A stretch of 64,000 bases of DNA, from assembly GCF_045032955.1 (NCBI RefSeq), contig NZ_JBJFZU010000002.1, positions 558,001 through 622,000 of the forward strand. The letters are read 5' to 3'. Position numbers and translations under genes: made by a program. The notes beneath the pieces were generated by a model. That model did not search any database, had not been told where the DNA came from, and saw only the letters and a list, made by a program, of their open reading frames with translations. Shown piece after piece: positions 32,651 to 41,321 of the stretch (position 1 is its first letter; each line of letters starts with the position of its first letter). This DNA is from Ornithinicoccus sp045032955 (GTDB taxonomy: Bacteria > Actinomycetota > Actinomycetes > Actinomycetales > Dermatophilaceae).

Positions 32651-33256
32651 GTGTACGAAGGCGTGGTCCAGGACCTGATCGACGAGCTCGGCCGTCTCCC
32701 CGGCGTGGGTCCCAAGGGGGCTCAGCGGATCGCCTTCCACCTGCTCGCGGCGGACCCCGACGACATCACCCGGCTCTCCGCGGCGTTGCTGCAGATCCGG
32801 GAGAAGGTGCGCTTCTGCGACGTCTGCGGCAACGTCGCCGAGGCAGAACGGTGCCGGATCTGCCTGGACCCGCGGCGCGACCCGACGATGATCTGCGTGG
32901 TCGAGCAGAGCCAGGACGTCGCGGCCATCGAGCGGACCCGCGAGTTCCGCGGCCGCTACCACGTGCTCGGCGGAGCCATCAACCCGATCGGCGGCGTCGG
33001 ACCGGACGACCTGCGGGTCCGGGAGCTGGTCGCCCGGCTCGCCGACGAGCAGGTCGCCGAGGTCATCCTCGCCACCGACCCCAACCTCGAGGGCGAGGCG
33101 ACGGCCACCTACCTGGCCCGTCTCCTGCAACCCTACGACGGGGTCCGGGTCAGCCGACTGGCCTCCGGGCTGCCCGTCGGCGGCGACCTCGAGTATGCCG
33201 ACGAGGTCACCCTCGGGCGCGCTTTCGAGGGGCGCCGGGTCATCTCGACGAGCTGA
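32651..33256 (+). CDS. recR: Recombination mediator protein RecR
   Basis: A 201-residue protein that works with RecO to load RecA on gapped DNA. It shows the N-terminal helix-hairpin-helix (LGRLPGVGPKGAQRIAFHLL, about residues 11-30), the four-Cys zinc site (FCDVCGNVAEAERCRIC, about 56-72) and a Toprim domain (CVVEQSQDVAAIE and LATDPNLEGEATA). The GTG at 32651 gives the family-typical start VYEGVVQDLIDEL. It is followed by the DUF5063 gene, an arrangement shared by many actinobacteria. Confidence 0.97.
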   Translation: MYEGVVQDLIDELGRLPGVGPKGAQRIAFHLLAADPDDITRLSAALLQIREKVRFCDVCGNVAEAERCRICLDPRRDPTMICVVEQSQDVAAIERTREFRGRYHVLGGAINPIGGVGPDDLRVRELVARLADEQVAEVILATDPNLEGEATATYLARLLQPYDGVRVSRLASGLPVGGDLEYADEVTLGRAFEGRRVISTS

Positions 33257-33311
33257 GCCGCAGGTCAGGGTGCCATGCGACAGCCGCCGGGCGCGGCGGG
33301 TGGGATGGGCC

Positions 33312-33317
33312 TAGGGT
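33312..33317 (+). promoter_or_regulatory. -10 box TAGGGT of the DUF5063 gene (leaderless)
   Basis: TAGGGT ends 7 nt before the ATG at 33325, giving this gene its own promoter besides recR read-through. Confidence 0.55.
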
Positions 33318-33324
33318 GGCGGCC

Positions 33325-33897
33325 ATGAGCGATGTCGCCGAGCAGGACTGGGGCCCGTCGGCCCGGGAGATGCAGGACGAGGTATCCGCCTACTTCCTGA
33401 GCCTGGAGGAGGTCGCCTCGGGGGACGCAGCGGAGTCCGCTCTGCCGTTGCTGCTGCTCTCGGTCGGCCAGCTGTGCTCGGCCGGCGCCCGTCTCGGTGC
33501 TCTCGTCGACGTCGTGCCCACCGAGCGCTTCGAGCCGGACGCCGGGCCGGACGCCGACCTGGAGCGGATCCGTGAGGCGCTGCGAGAGCTGCTCGGCGGG
33601 TTGGACGCCTACGTCGACCTGGAGGATCCGGTCCTCACCGGCGAGGTCACCGGGGGCTCGCTGTCCGACGACCTAGTGGCGGTCGCCGCGGACCTGTCCC
33701 ACGGGCAGGTGCACTCGCTCGCCGGACGACCCACCGAGGCGATGTGGTGGTGGCAGTTCAGCTACCTGTCGTCCTGGGGTGAGCGGGCGGCCTCGGCCCT
33801 GCGGGTGCTGCATACGCTGCTGGCTCACGTGCGTCTGGACGCCGACGACGAGCAGGTGATGGAGGCACAGCTCGCTGCGCTGGCCCCCAGGCCGTAG
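33325..33897 (+). CDS. DUF5063 family protein
   Basis: A 190-residue acidic, helical protein matching the DUF5063 family that follows recR in many actinobacteria. Recognisable parts are the N-terminal EMQDEVSAYFLSLEEVASG and the C-terminal EAMWWWQFSYLSSWGERAASALRVLH (about residues 137-162, by position). No catalytic motif and no known role. The start is fixed by family similarity and by a TAGGGT box 7 nt upstream. Confidence 0.85.
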   Translation: MSDVAEQDWGPSAREMQDEVSAYFLSLEEVASGDAAESALPLLLLSVGQLCSAGARLGALVDVVPTERFEPDAGPDADLERIREALRELLGGLDAYVDLEDPVLTGEVTGGSLSDDLVAVAADLSHGQVHSLAGRPTEAMWWWQFSYLSSWGERAASALRVLHTLLAHVRLDADDEQVMEAQLAALAPRP

Positions 33898-33922
33898 ACG
33901 ACCTGGACTCCCGCGCGCCACC

Positions 33923-34312
33923 TCACGCGTGCGGGGGCGGTTCCTGGGGGAGCGTGGTCTCGTCGGAGGTGGCCGGGTCCAGTACCCCGAGCCGCTGCGG
34001 GTCCGAGGTGTCGGTGCCCTCGGCAAAAGTGTGGCCGGAGAGCACTGCGGCGCGGGAGATGGCGATGGCCCCCACGACGGAGGTCAGCAGCTGCAGGCCG
34101 ATGGCCAGGGCCGCCTTGGCCAGGGTCACCCAGGAGAGGTCCTGCAGGGCGACACCGAGCACGAGGAAGGAGATCCCGACACCGGCGGCCGTGCCGATGG
34201 CGGAGGTCCGGGTGAACAGGTCGGGCAGGCGCAACAGCCCGATCGCGGCGACCACGAAGATCGCGGCACCCAGCAGGATGAAGGCCTGACCGACGATGAT
34301 GACGACGTTCAT
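33923..34312 (-). CDS. mnhG: Na+/H+ antiporter subunit G
   Basis: A 129-residue subunit of the Mrp/Mnh cation:proton antiporter. Three membrane segments (about residues 3-25, 37-58 and 62-84) surround the family motif GLLRLPDLFTRTSAIGTAAGVG (by position 24-45). The C-terminal ~45 residues are a hydrophilic tail. The ATG overlaps the stop of mnhF by 4 bp; it is the last gene of the six-gene operon. Confidence 0.9.
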   Translation of the reverse strand: MNVVIIVGQAFILLGAAIFVVAAIGLLRLPDLFTRTSAIGTAAGVGISFLVLGVALQDLSWVTLAKAALAIGLQLLTSVVGAIAISRAAVLSGHTFAEGTDTSDPQRLGVLDPATSDETTLPQEPPPHA

Positions 34313-34563
34313 CGCGCCCCCCTGGTCAGGGCCCGGGCCAGGGAGACCGCGGCCAGGAAGGCAACCAGGGTTGCCACGATGATCAGGTCCAGGGTGCCGG
34401 TGCTGAGCAGTCGGGCACCGGTCACCGCGACCAGTCCGATCACCGAGAACGTGAGCAGGTCGGCGGCGACCGCGCGGTCGGCGGGGGTGGGGCCGGCCCA
34501 GATCCGGAAGCCGCTGCAGGCCACCGCGAAGACCAGTGCGGCAGTGGCGATCATGAGGACCAT
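34309..34563 (-). CDS. mnhF: Na+/H+ antiporter subunit F
   Basis: An 84-residue, three-segment membrane subunit typical of MnhF/MrpF, with the conserved GPTPADRAVAADLLTFSVIG (about residues 24-43) linking helices one and two. It starts right at the end of mnhE and overlaps mnhG, consistent with a single polycistronic unit. Confidence 0.9.
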   Translation of the reverse strand: MVLMIATAALVFAVACSGFRIWAGPTPADRAVAADLLTFSVIGLVAVTGARLLSTGTLDLIIVATLVAFLAAVSLARALTRGAR

Positions 34564-34917
34564 CTAGGGCTTCCTTCCTCGTCCCGGGAAGGCGCTCAGC
34601 ATCCGAGCCTCCATCTCGTGAAGGGACTCCAGTGCCTCCTCGTTGCTCTCGTGCTGCATGGAGTGGACCAGCAGGTAGCGCTCCCCATCCTCGTGCACCA
34701 CCCCGACGGTCAAGGTGCCGGGGGTGAGTGTGATGAGCCCCCCGAAGAAGGCCACCTGCCAGTCCGAGCGGCCCGCCAGGGGTACCTGCACCACCCGGAG
34801 CGGGGGGCGCATACGAGGGGTGAGGATGGTCACCAGCACGGAGCCGGCCGAGGAGAGCAGGGCGTAGAGGTACCACCCGACGAAGCCGGGGAGCCGGGCC
34901 AGGGAGGCGAACGTCAT
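34564..34917 (-). CDS. mnhE: Na+/H+ antiporter subunit E (short form)
   Basis: A 117-residue MnhE/MrpE subunit, shorter than the usual ~160 because the N-terminal membrane segments are reduced. Conserved parts are LPGFVGWYLYALLSSAGSV (about residues 9-27), FFGGLITLTPGTLTVGV (about 57-73) and YLLVHSMQHE (about 81-90). Its ATG overlaps the mnhD stop by 4 bp and it abuts mnhF. Confidence 0.88.
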   Translation of the reverse strand: MTFASLARLPGFVGWYLYALLSSAGSVLVTILTPRMRPPLRVVQVPLAGRSDWQVAFFGGLITLTPGTLTVGVVHEDGERYLLVHSMQHESNEEALESLHEMEARMLSAFPGRGRKP

Positions 34918-36419
34918 CGCAGCACCTCCTGCACGTAGCTGCTGGTGTCGAGCAGTCCGGCGGCCGCGGTGCTGGACAGGCCGTACAGCAGCTCACCTCC
35001 GATGCCCAGCGACAGGGTGAGCAGGGCCAGCGCCGCGCCGGGCAGCACCAGTGGCAGCGGCACTCGGACGCGACGTGCGGCACGGATACGAGCCGAGGGC
35101 TTGTCCTCCTCGTCGCTGCGGCTGGAGGCGAAGACCGCGTCCCAGATCTTCAGCATCGACATCAGGGTGACCAAGCTGACCATGAGGGCCGCCACCGCCA
35201 CCCACAGGTGTCCTGCCTCGACCGTCGCCACGATCAGGGTCAGCTTGGCGACGAAGCCGGAGAACGGGGGCAGGCCTGCCAGCGACAGCGCTGCCATCAG
35301 GAAGCTTGCCGCGATGAGCGGCTCACGCCGGATGCGTGCCTTGAGCTCGGCGAGGCGGTTGGTGCCGTAGTGCTCCTCGATCGCACCGGTCGAGAGGAAC
35401 AGCGAGGCCTTGACGATCATGTGGTGCAGCAGGTAAAAGATTCCGGCCGCCAGGCCGGCCGGGGTGAACAGTGCCACCCCGAGCAGGATGTAGCCGATCT
35501 GGCTCACCATGTGGAAGGCCAGGATCGACCGGGTGGTGTCCTCACCGACCGCACCCAGCACGCCCACCACCATCGTGAGAGTAAAGGCGACCAGACCGAT
35601 CCACAGGTAGCGGCTGTCACCGTCGAAGACCACGGCGTAGATGCGGTAGATCGCGTAGATGGCGACCTTGGTGTGCAGACCGGAGAAGAGTGCCGTGATC
35701 GCCGGGGAGGTGGAGGGGTATGCCCGTGCCAGCCAGCCGTGGGTCGGCACCACCGCGGCCTTCATGCACAGAGCCGCCAGCGCCAGGCCCGCCCCGGCAC
35801 CGACCAGGGTGTCCTGGGCGCCCATCCCGGCCAGCTCGGCCAGGTTAACCGTGCCCGCCGCACCGTAGACGAGGGCCACCCCGGCCAGGAAGACGGTGGA
35901 GACGAAGAGGTTGAAGGCCACGTAGAGCTTGGACCCCGTGTGCGCCTGTGCCGTCCCCGAGCGGCGCCGCGCCAGGATGAGCAGCCCGTAGGAGGGCAGC
36001 AGCATGACCTCGATGAAGACGAAGAGGTTGAACAGGTCCCCCGTCAGCAGCGCCCCGTTGACCCCGGCGACGAGGGCGAGCACCAAGGGGGTGAACAGAC
36101 GCACCCTGCCGGTGCGGGTGGCCAGCGCGAACGCCGAGCAGGCCACTGCCAGGATTCCGGTCACCGTGAGCATCAGCGCGGCGAGCAGGTCGGCGACGAA
36201 GGGGATGGCGATGCCACCCTGCCAGCCGCCGACCCCGTGCGCCAGGACCGCCCCGTCCCGCAGGTGCCAGACCAGAGCCAGCGCGGCCAGCAGCTGGGCG
36301 ACCAGGGTCACCATCAGCAGCACCCGTGGCCACCGTGCGTGCTCTCCCGCGGCCGCGGTGATGCCCGCCACGGTGAGCGGCACCGCGACGAAGAAGGGAA
36401 GCAGGATCTCAAGGGTCAC
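34914..36419 (-). CDS. mnhD: Na+/H+ antiporter subunit D
   Basis: A 501-residue, ~14-segment membrane protein homologous to MrpD and to proton-pumping subunits of complex I. Key features: FNLFVFIEVMLLPSYGLL with the conserved Glu (about residue 136), VVPTHGWLARAYPSTSPAITALFSGLHTKVAIYA (about 223-256, the Lys/His proton path) and the C-terminal MLKIWDAVF. The GTG start overlaps the mnhC stop as GTGA. It should form the core transporter with MnhA. Confidence 0.95.
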   Translation of the reverse strand: MTLEILLPFFVAVPLTVAGITAAAGEHARWPRVLLMVTLVAQLLAALALVWHLRDGAVLAHGVGGWQGGIAIPFVADLLAALMLTVTGILAVACSAFALATRTGRVRLFTPLVLALVAGVNGALLTGDLFNLFVFIEVMLLPSYGLLILARRRSGTAQAHTGSKLYVAFNLFVSTVFLAGVALVYGAAGTVNLAELAGMGAQDTLVGAGAGLALAALCMKAAVVPTHGWLARAYPSTSPAITALFSGLHTKVAIYAIYRIYAVVFDGDSRYLWIGLVAFTLTMVVGVLGAVGEDTTRSILAFHMVSQIGYILLGVALFTPAGLAAGIFYLLHHMIVKASLFLSTGAIEEHYGTNRLAELKARIRREPLIAASFLMAALSLAGLPPFSGFVAKLTLIVATVEAGHLWVAVAALMVSLVTLMSMLKIWDAVFASSRSDEEDKPSARIRAARRVRVPLPLVLPGAALALLTLSLGIGGELLYGLSSTAAAGLLDTSSYVQEVLR

Positions 36420-36772
36420 CGCGGCGTCTCCGTCCCGGCGCCGGACGCGTCCGGCTCGTGGTCGTCCTCGCCGGCGGGGCCGCTGTGGCTCCGGCCGGTG
36501 ACGGTCAGCGACAGCATGTAGATCGTGATCGCGAAGGCGATCACGATGGCGGTCAGCACGAACGCCTGGGGCAGCGCGTCGGCGGTCACCGCCGGGTCGG
36601 GGTCGGACCCCAGCGGCTCGCCCCGGCGGTCGGTGCCACCTGCGCTGAACAGCAGCAGGTTGACGGCGTGGCTGGCCAGCACGAAGCCGAGGATGACCCG
36701 CATGAAGTCACGCTGCATCAGCAGGTAGACGGCTCCGGCGGTGAGCGCGCCGATGATCAGGGCGAGGGCCAT
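36416..36772 (-). CDS. mnhC: Na+/H+ antiporter subunit C
   Basis: A 118-residue NuoK-like subunit with three membrane segments. The signature MRVILGFVLASHAVNLLLFSAGG (about residues 23-45, by position) and PQAFVLTAIVIAFAI (about 68-82) are typical of MrpC. The acidic C-terminal tail is hydrophilic. Its ATG overlaps the stop of the mnhA-mnhB fusion by 1 bp and its stop overlaps mnhD. Confidence 0.93.
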   Translation of the reverse strand: MALALIIGALTAGAVYLLMQRDFMRVILGFVLASHAVNLLLFSAGGTDRRGEPLGSDPDPAVTADALPQAFVLTAIVIAFAITIYMLSLTVTGRSHSGPAGEDDHEPDASGAGTETPR

Positions 36773-39534
36773 CAGTGCTTCACCTCCGTTGCGTCGGCGC
36801 GGGTGTCCTCGTCCCGGTCCGTCGCCCCCCGTGGCTCGACCCGCCCGAGCAGGCGGAGGGCGGCCAGGATGACGCCGAGCACCCCGAGGTAGACACCCAC
36901 GTCGAAGATGAGGGCCGTCGTCAGGTGCTGTCCGCCCAGGTAGGCGTGCAGGGGACGCAGGAACGAGCCGTCGGCGAGGCCGAGGAAGCCGCTGCCCACC
37001 GCCACCAGGATCCCGGCGCCGGAGATGAGCAGGTACGGCAGCCGCATCCAGCGGGACTCCTCGTCGGCGGCGGACAAGTAGGCCAGGGCCAGCGCCGAGG
37101 CACCGATGAGGGCTCCGATGAAGCCACCACCGGGGGCGTTGTGGCCACGCAGCAGCACGTAGAACGAGCCGATCAGCATGACCGGCTGCAGGACCCGGCC
37201 GCTCACACCGAGGAAGATCGCGTTGCTGACGGGGTCGGTCAGCGAGGAGCGCCGGATCGGCTGCGCCGGGCGGTCGGCCAGCGGGCGGGCGTTGACCAGG
37301 GCGTAGATCGACAGCGCCGCGATCGCCAGCACCACGAGCTCGCCGAAGGTGTCCAGCGCGCGGTAGTCCACGAGGATGGTGTTGACGACGTTGGTGCCGC
37401 CGGTGTCCTCCTCGGCGTTGACCAGGAAGTACTCGCCCGCCGGGGACAGGCCGCGGTGACCGGTGAAGGTGAGCGCGGCCAGGGTCGCTGCCGCACCTGC
37501 CCCGAGGGCCACAGCGACCCCCCCGACCCTGCGGGCGCGCCCCGGGGTCTGGGTGAACCGTCGTCCGAGCCGGTTCAGCACCAGCACCATGATCACGACG
37601 GTGAGGATCTCGACCAGGAGCTGGGTGAGCGCCACGTCCGCCGCGCCGAGGGAGTAGAAGGCCAGGGCCACTGCGAAGCCGACGATGCCGACGGCGATGA
37701 CGGCCGTCAGCCGCGACCGGGTGGTGACGACGACCGCGAGCCCGCCGACGATGACGGCGAGGAGCACCACGTCGAACCACACGGTGGGGCTGTGCTGGGG
37801 CATACCGGTCCACAGCAGGGGAAGGAACACGGCCGACAGTGCGAGCCCTACCGCGGGCACGGCGATGTGGCGGGCTGGGGAGTCGGTGCGAGTCAGGTTG
37901 CCGACGCGACGCCCCAGGTCGACCACGCCGGTCTGGAAGCTCTGCACCACACCGATGGCCGTGAACGGCAGGATCTGGCGTTCCCACGCCTCCAGGTTGC
38001 GGTGGACCACGACGCTCAGGGCGAGCCCGAGGACGATGGCGGTGATGGACAGGAGCAGCGGTGCGTTCACGCCGTGCCACAGCGCCAGGTAAGGCAGGTC
38101 GGCCGCGCTGGTGCCTGATGCGGCAGCGGCCGACTGGGCGGCGACGTCGTCGATCAGCCCGAGGCCCAGCCCGAGGACGAAGCCGCCCAGCGCGGTGATC
38201 GCGATGGCGAGCATCAGGGGGAAGGCGCCTTCGCGGTGGGGCTCGCTGGTCCGTTGCCCGGGGAGGGTGTTGAAGATCATGTGTGCGCTGTAGCCGACGG
38301 TGAAGACCGCGCCCAGCGTGACGATGCCGGCGAGCAGCCAGCCGGTGGGCTCCTCGAGCATCGACTCGAGCATCAGCTCCTTGCTGACGAAGCCCAGCGC
38401 CGGGGCGATCCCCGCCATGCTGACCGAGGCGAGGACGATCATCGCCGAGTCCCACGGGGTGGACCGGGCCAGCCCCCACAGATCGTTGATGTTCCTGCTG
38501 CCGAACCGCTTCTCGAGCAGCCCGATGTGCATGAAGGCGGCGGCCTTGAACATCGCGTGGGCGACCACGTGGACGCTGGCGGCGAGCAGGGCCAGTGGCG
38601 TGCCCACCCCGATGACTGCGACCAGCAGGCCGAGCTGGCTGACGGTGGAGTAGGCCAGCAGCGACTTGAGGTCGTGCTGCTGGAGCGCGAAGACCCCGCC
38701 CATCACGGTCGTGATGAGCCCGACGGTGATCAGCAGCGGCGACCAGATGGGGGAGTGCGAGGCCGGGGCCGAGAAGAGCAGCAGGAGGAAGATGCCTGCC
38801 TTCACCATGGCCGCCGCGTGCAGGTAGGCGCTGACCGGTGCCGGCGCGACCATCGCGTCGGGAAGCCAGGCGTGGAAGGGGAACTGGGCGGACTTGGTCA
38901 TCGCGGCAATGGCGACCAGCACGGCGACCACGCCGGCGAAGAACGGATCCTGGCTCCAGGCGGGGTCGGCCAACGCGCTGGTCAGGTGGGTGGTGCCGGT
39001 GGTCGCCACGATCATCGCCACGGCCCCGAGCAGGCACAGCCCACCTCCGGCGGTGACCACCAGGGTGCGGGTGGCCGGTCCCACCGCCTCGGGGGAGGAG
39101 CGCAGGATGAGCAGGTAGGAGCACAGCGTGGTGAGCTCCCAGGCCACGAACAGCACGATCAGGTCGTCTGCGAGCACCAGCAGCATCATCGCCGCTGCGA
39201 AGAAGGTCATCAGGGTGTAGAAGGCGACCGGCCGCTTCTCCTTGAGGTAGCCGCTGGAGTAGATCATCACGACGGCACCGATGATCAGGACGACCAACGA
39301 GAAGAGGAACGACAGACCGTCCAGGCGCAGCCGGAGGGCGATGTCGGCACTGGGGATCCACGGCAGCGACTGGGTCGTCGTCTGCCCCGGGGTGTGCAGC
39401 GACCACAGCCCCCCGGCGCAGGCCAGCAGACCAGCGGCCAGCACCCAACCGGCTGACTTACCCATGAACCGGGCGAGCACGGGGGCTGCGAGGACGACCA
39501 GAGCCACTGCACCGAGAAGGAGTGCGAGCGACAC
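36772..39534 (-). CDS. mnhA: Na+/H+ antiporter subunit A fused to subunit B
   Basis: A 920-residue fusion. The N-terminal ~760 residues are MrpA-like with about 20 membrane segments (FVAWELTTLCSYLLI with the key Glu, TKSAQFPFHAWLPDAMVAPAPVSAYLHAAAMVKAG by position about 225-260, and LLVEILTVVIMVLVL). The C-terminal ~150 residues (SGRVLQPVMLIGSFYVLLRGHNAPGGGFIG and following) are MrpB. A separate mnhB is absent. The GTG at 39534 is chosen over in-frame upstream starts because AAAGG precedes it and the family N-terminus begins there; TAGTGT at 39580-39575 is a possible -10. The complex exports Na+ in exchange for protons. Confidence 0.93.
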   Translation of the reverse strand: MSLALLLGAVALVVLAAPVLARFMGKSAGWVLAAGLLACAGGLWSLHTPGQTTTQSLPWIPSADIALRLRLDGLSFLFSLVVLIIGAVVMIYSSGYLKEKRPVAFYTLMTFFAAAMMLLVLADDLIVLFVAWELTTLCSYLLILRSSPEAVGPATRTLVVTAGGGLCLLGAVAMIVATTGTTHLTSALADPAWSQDPFFAGVVAVLVAIAAMTKSAQFPFHAWLPDAMVAPAPVSAYLHAAAMVKAGIFLLLLFSAPASHSPIWSPLLITVGLITTVMGGVFALQQHDLKSLLAYSTVSQLGLLVAVIGVGTPLALLAASVHVVAHAMFKAAAFMHIGLLEKRFGSRNINDLWGLARSTPWDSAMIVLASVSMAGIAPALGFVSKELMLESMLEEPTGWLLAGIVTLGAVFTVGYSAHMIFNTLPGQRTSEPHREGAFPLMLAIAITALGGFVLGLGLGLIDDVAAQSAAAASGTSAADLPYLALWHGVNAPLLLSITAIVLGLALSVVVHRNLEAWERQILPFTAIGVVQSFQTGVVDLGRRVGNLTRTDSPARHIAVPAVGLALSAVFLPLLWTGMPQHSPTVWFDVVLLAVIVGGLAVVVTTRSRLTAVIAVGIVGFAVALAFYSLGAADVALTQLLVEILTVVIMVLVLNRLGRRFTQTPGRARRVGGVAVALGAGAAATLAALTFTGHRGLSPAGEYFLVNAEEDTGGTNVVNTILVDYRALDTFGELVVLAIAALSIYALVNARPLADRPAQPIRRSSLTDPVSNAIFLGVSGRVLQPVMLIGSFYVLLRGHNAPGGGFIGALIGASALALAYLSAADEESRWMRLPYLLISGAGILVAVGSGFLGLADGSFLRPLHAYLGGQHLTTALIFDVGVYLGVLGVILAALRLLGRVEPRGATDRDEDTRADATEVKH

Positions 39535-39728
39535 GGTGATCTGACCTTTCTGCTGGGCGAACCCGGAGGTCGTCACACTATCAACGGGAGGGTCTGCTCC
39601 CGTCCACGTGCGCGGTGCGACGGTGCACCTCCAGGGCGAGACGCCGGCCGTGGCTGCAGAGGGAGCGGGTCCACCCGGACGACAGAAGGACCCTCGACCA
39701 TCGGTGACGGTCAGGGCCCTTCTGGATC

Positions 39729-39807
<79 letters not shown>

Positions 39808-39890
39808 TGGCTCTGCGACGGGCCCTCAGGGGCCCTGCGCAGCGTCCTCGAGGATAGCCCACCGAGGGGAGTGCGCCGAAATCCGCCTCG

Positions 39891-40835
39891 TCAGGGTCGA
39901 CCGGTGGCAGCGGTCAGCGTGAGCAGCGTCGCACCGGGTCGGCAGCAGAACCGGAACGGGGTGTACGGGTTGCCGCCCAGGCCCGCCGAGACGTGCAGCC
40001 AGGCGGCGCCCTCGGGGGCCTCGCCCGACGACTTACCGCCCGCTCCGGGCCACCAGCGGGAGAGCCCGGACGCCCGCGAGGTGTCCAGGTCGCAGTTGGT
40101 GACCAGCGCGCCGTAGCCCGGCACCCGCAGCTGTCCGCCGTGGGTGTGCCCGGCGATGAGCAGCCGGGCCCCGTCGGCGGTCATCGGGTCCAGCACCCGG
40201 CGGTAGGGCGCGTGGGTCACCCCGACGGTCAGGTCGGCACCAGGGTCGGCCGGCGCGGAGACGGCCGGGTAGTCGTCCAGCCCCAGGTGGGCGTCGTCGG
40301 TGCCGACGAGCTCCAGCACCGAACCAGCGACCTCGATCCGCGTCCGGTGGTGGGTCAGGTCGACCCAGCCCTGCGCCCGCAGGCCGTCCACCAGGTCCTG
40401 GGTGGGCAGCCGCTGCGGCGTCAGCTCAGCGCCCTTGCGGTGGCTGTCGTCCAGGTAGCGCAGCGGGTTCTTGCGCGTCGGCGGGTAGTAGTCGTTCGAG
40501 CCGAGCACGAAGACCCCCGGCCGGTCGAGAAGCCGCCCGTAGGTCGCCAGCGCGGCGGGGACCGCGTCCATCGCGGCGAGGTGGTCACCGGTGTGCACGA
40601 CCAGGTCCGGCTGCAGGTCCGCCAGCGAGCCCACCCAGGCACGCTTGCGTCGCTGGTCCGGCACCAGGTGCAGGTCGGACAGGTGCAGCACGGTGATAGG
40701 GGAGGAGCCGGTGGTCAGGCAGGGCACCGTGACCCGGCGCAGCGCGAACCACCTCGGCTCCACCCAGGTCGCGTACGCCGCCGCCGCTGCACCCAGCGCA
40801 GCCGTCGCGGCCAGGGTGCGCCCGAGAGTGCTCAT
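39891..40835 (-). CDS. Calcineurin-like metallophosphoesterase
   Basis: A 314-residue membrane-anchored phosphoesterase (hydrophobic N-terminal segment about residues 5-22). The dimetal motifs are in order: HLSDLHL (about 51-57), VVHTGDHL (about 79-86), VLGSND (GNHD variant, about 109-114), THAPYRR and IAGHTHGGQLRVPGYG (about 225-240). It resembles YkuE-like lipid or nucleotide phosphodiesterases. Substrate unknown. It lies just after the tRNA gene on the minus strand, downstream of the yqeY gene. Confidence 0.88.
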   Translation of the reverse strand: MSTLGRTLAATAALGAAAAAYATWVEPRWFALRRVTVPCLTTGSSPITVLHLSDLHLVPDQRRKRAWVGSLADLQPDLVVHTGDHLAAMDAVPAALATYGRLLDRPGVFVLGSNDYYPPTRKNPLRYLDDSHRKGAELTPQRLPTQDLVDGLRAQGWVDLTHHRTRIEVAGSVLELVGTDDAHLGLDDYPAVSAPADPGADLTVGVTHAPYRRVLDPMTADGARLLIAGHTHGGQLRVPGYGALVTNCDLDTSRASGLSRWWPGAGGKSSGEAPEGAAWLHVSAGLGGNPYTPFRFCCRPGATLLTLTAATGRP

Positions 40836-40843
40836 CGCCAGGG

Positions 40844-41308
40844 TCAGGCGGAGAGCGCCTGCTTGACGGCCGCTGCGACCCGTCCGCCCTCGGCGCGACC
40901 GGCGATCCGGGGCTGCAGGACCTTCATCACCTGACCCATGGCGCGCAGGTCGGTGGCACCGGTCTCGGCCACCGCCTCACCGGCCATGGTGGCGAGCTCG
41001 GCGTCGGACAGCTGCACCGGCAGGTATGCCTCGAGCACGGCCAGCTCGGCCACCTCCTGGGCGGCCAGCTCGGGGCGGTCGGCACCGGTGTAGGCCTCGG
41101 CGGCCTCGCGGCGCTTCTTCGCCTCCTTGGTGATGACCCGCAGCACGTCCTCGTCGCTGAGCTCGCGCTGCGTCGTGCCGGCGACCTCCTCGGTGGTGAC
41201 CGCGGTGAGCGCCATCCGGAGGGTGCCGGCCCGCACCTTGTCCCGGGCCCGCATGGCGTCGGTGAGGTCACGCTGGAGGGTGGCCTTCAGGCCGGTCTGC
41301 TCGGTCAT
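40844..41308 (-). CDS. GatB/YqeY domain protein
   Basis: A 154-residue helical protein of the YqeY family, related to the C-terminal domain of the amidotransferase GatB. Signatures are LKATLQRDLTDAMRARD (about residues 7-23), ITKEAKKRREAAEAY (about 59-73), EAYLPVQLSDAEL (about 92-104) and MGQVMKVLQPRIAGRAEG. The function is unresolved; tRNA binding has been suggested. It begins 13 bp after the PBP gene ends and stops 8 bp before the phosphoesterase. Confidence 0.9.
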   Translation of the reverse strand: MTEQTGLKATLQRDLTDAMRARDKVRAGTLRMALTAVTTEEVAGTTQRELSDEDVLRVITKEAKKRREAAEAYTGADRPELAAQEVAELAVLEAYLPVQLSDAELATMAGEAVAETGATDLRAMGQVMKVLQPRIAGRAEGGRVAAAVKQALSA

Positions 41309-41321
41309 GCCGACCAGTCTC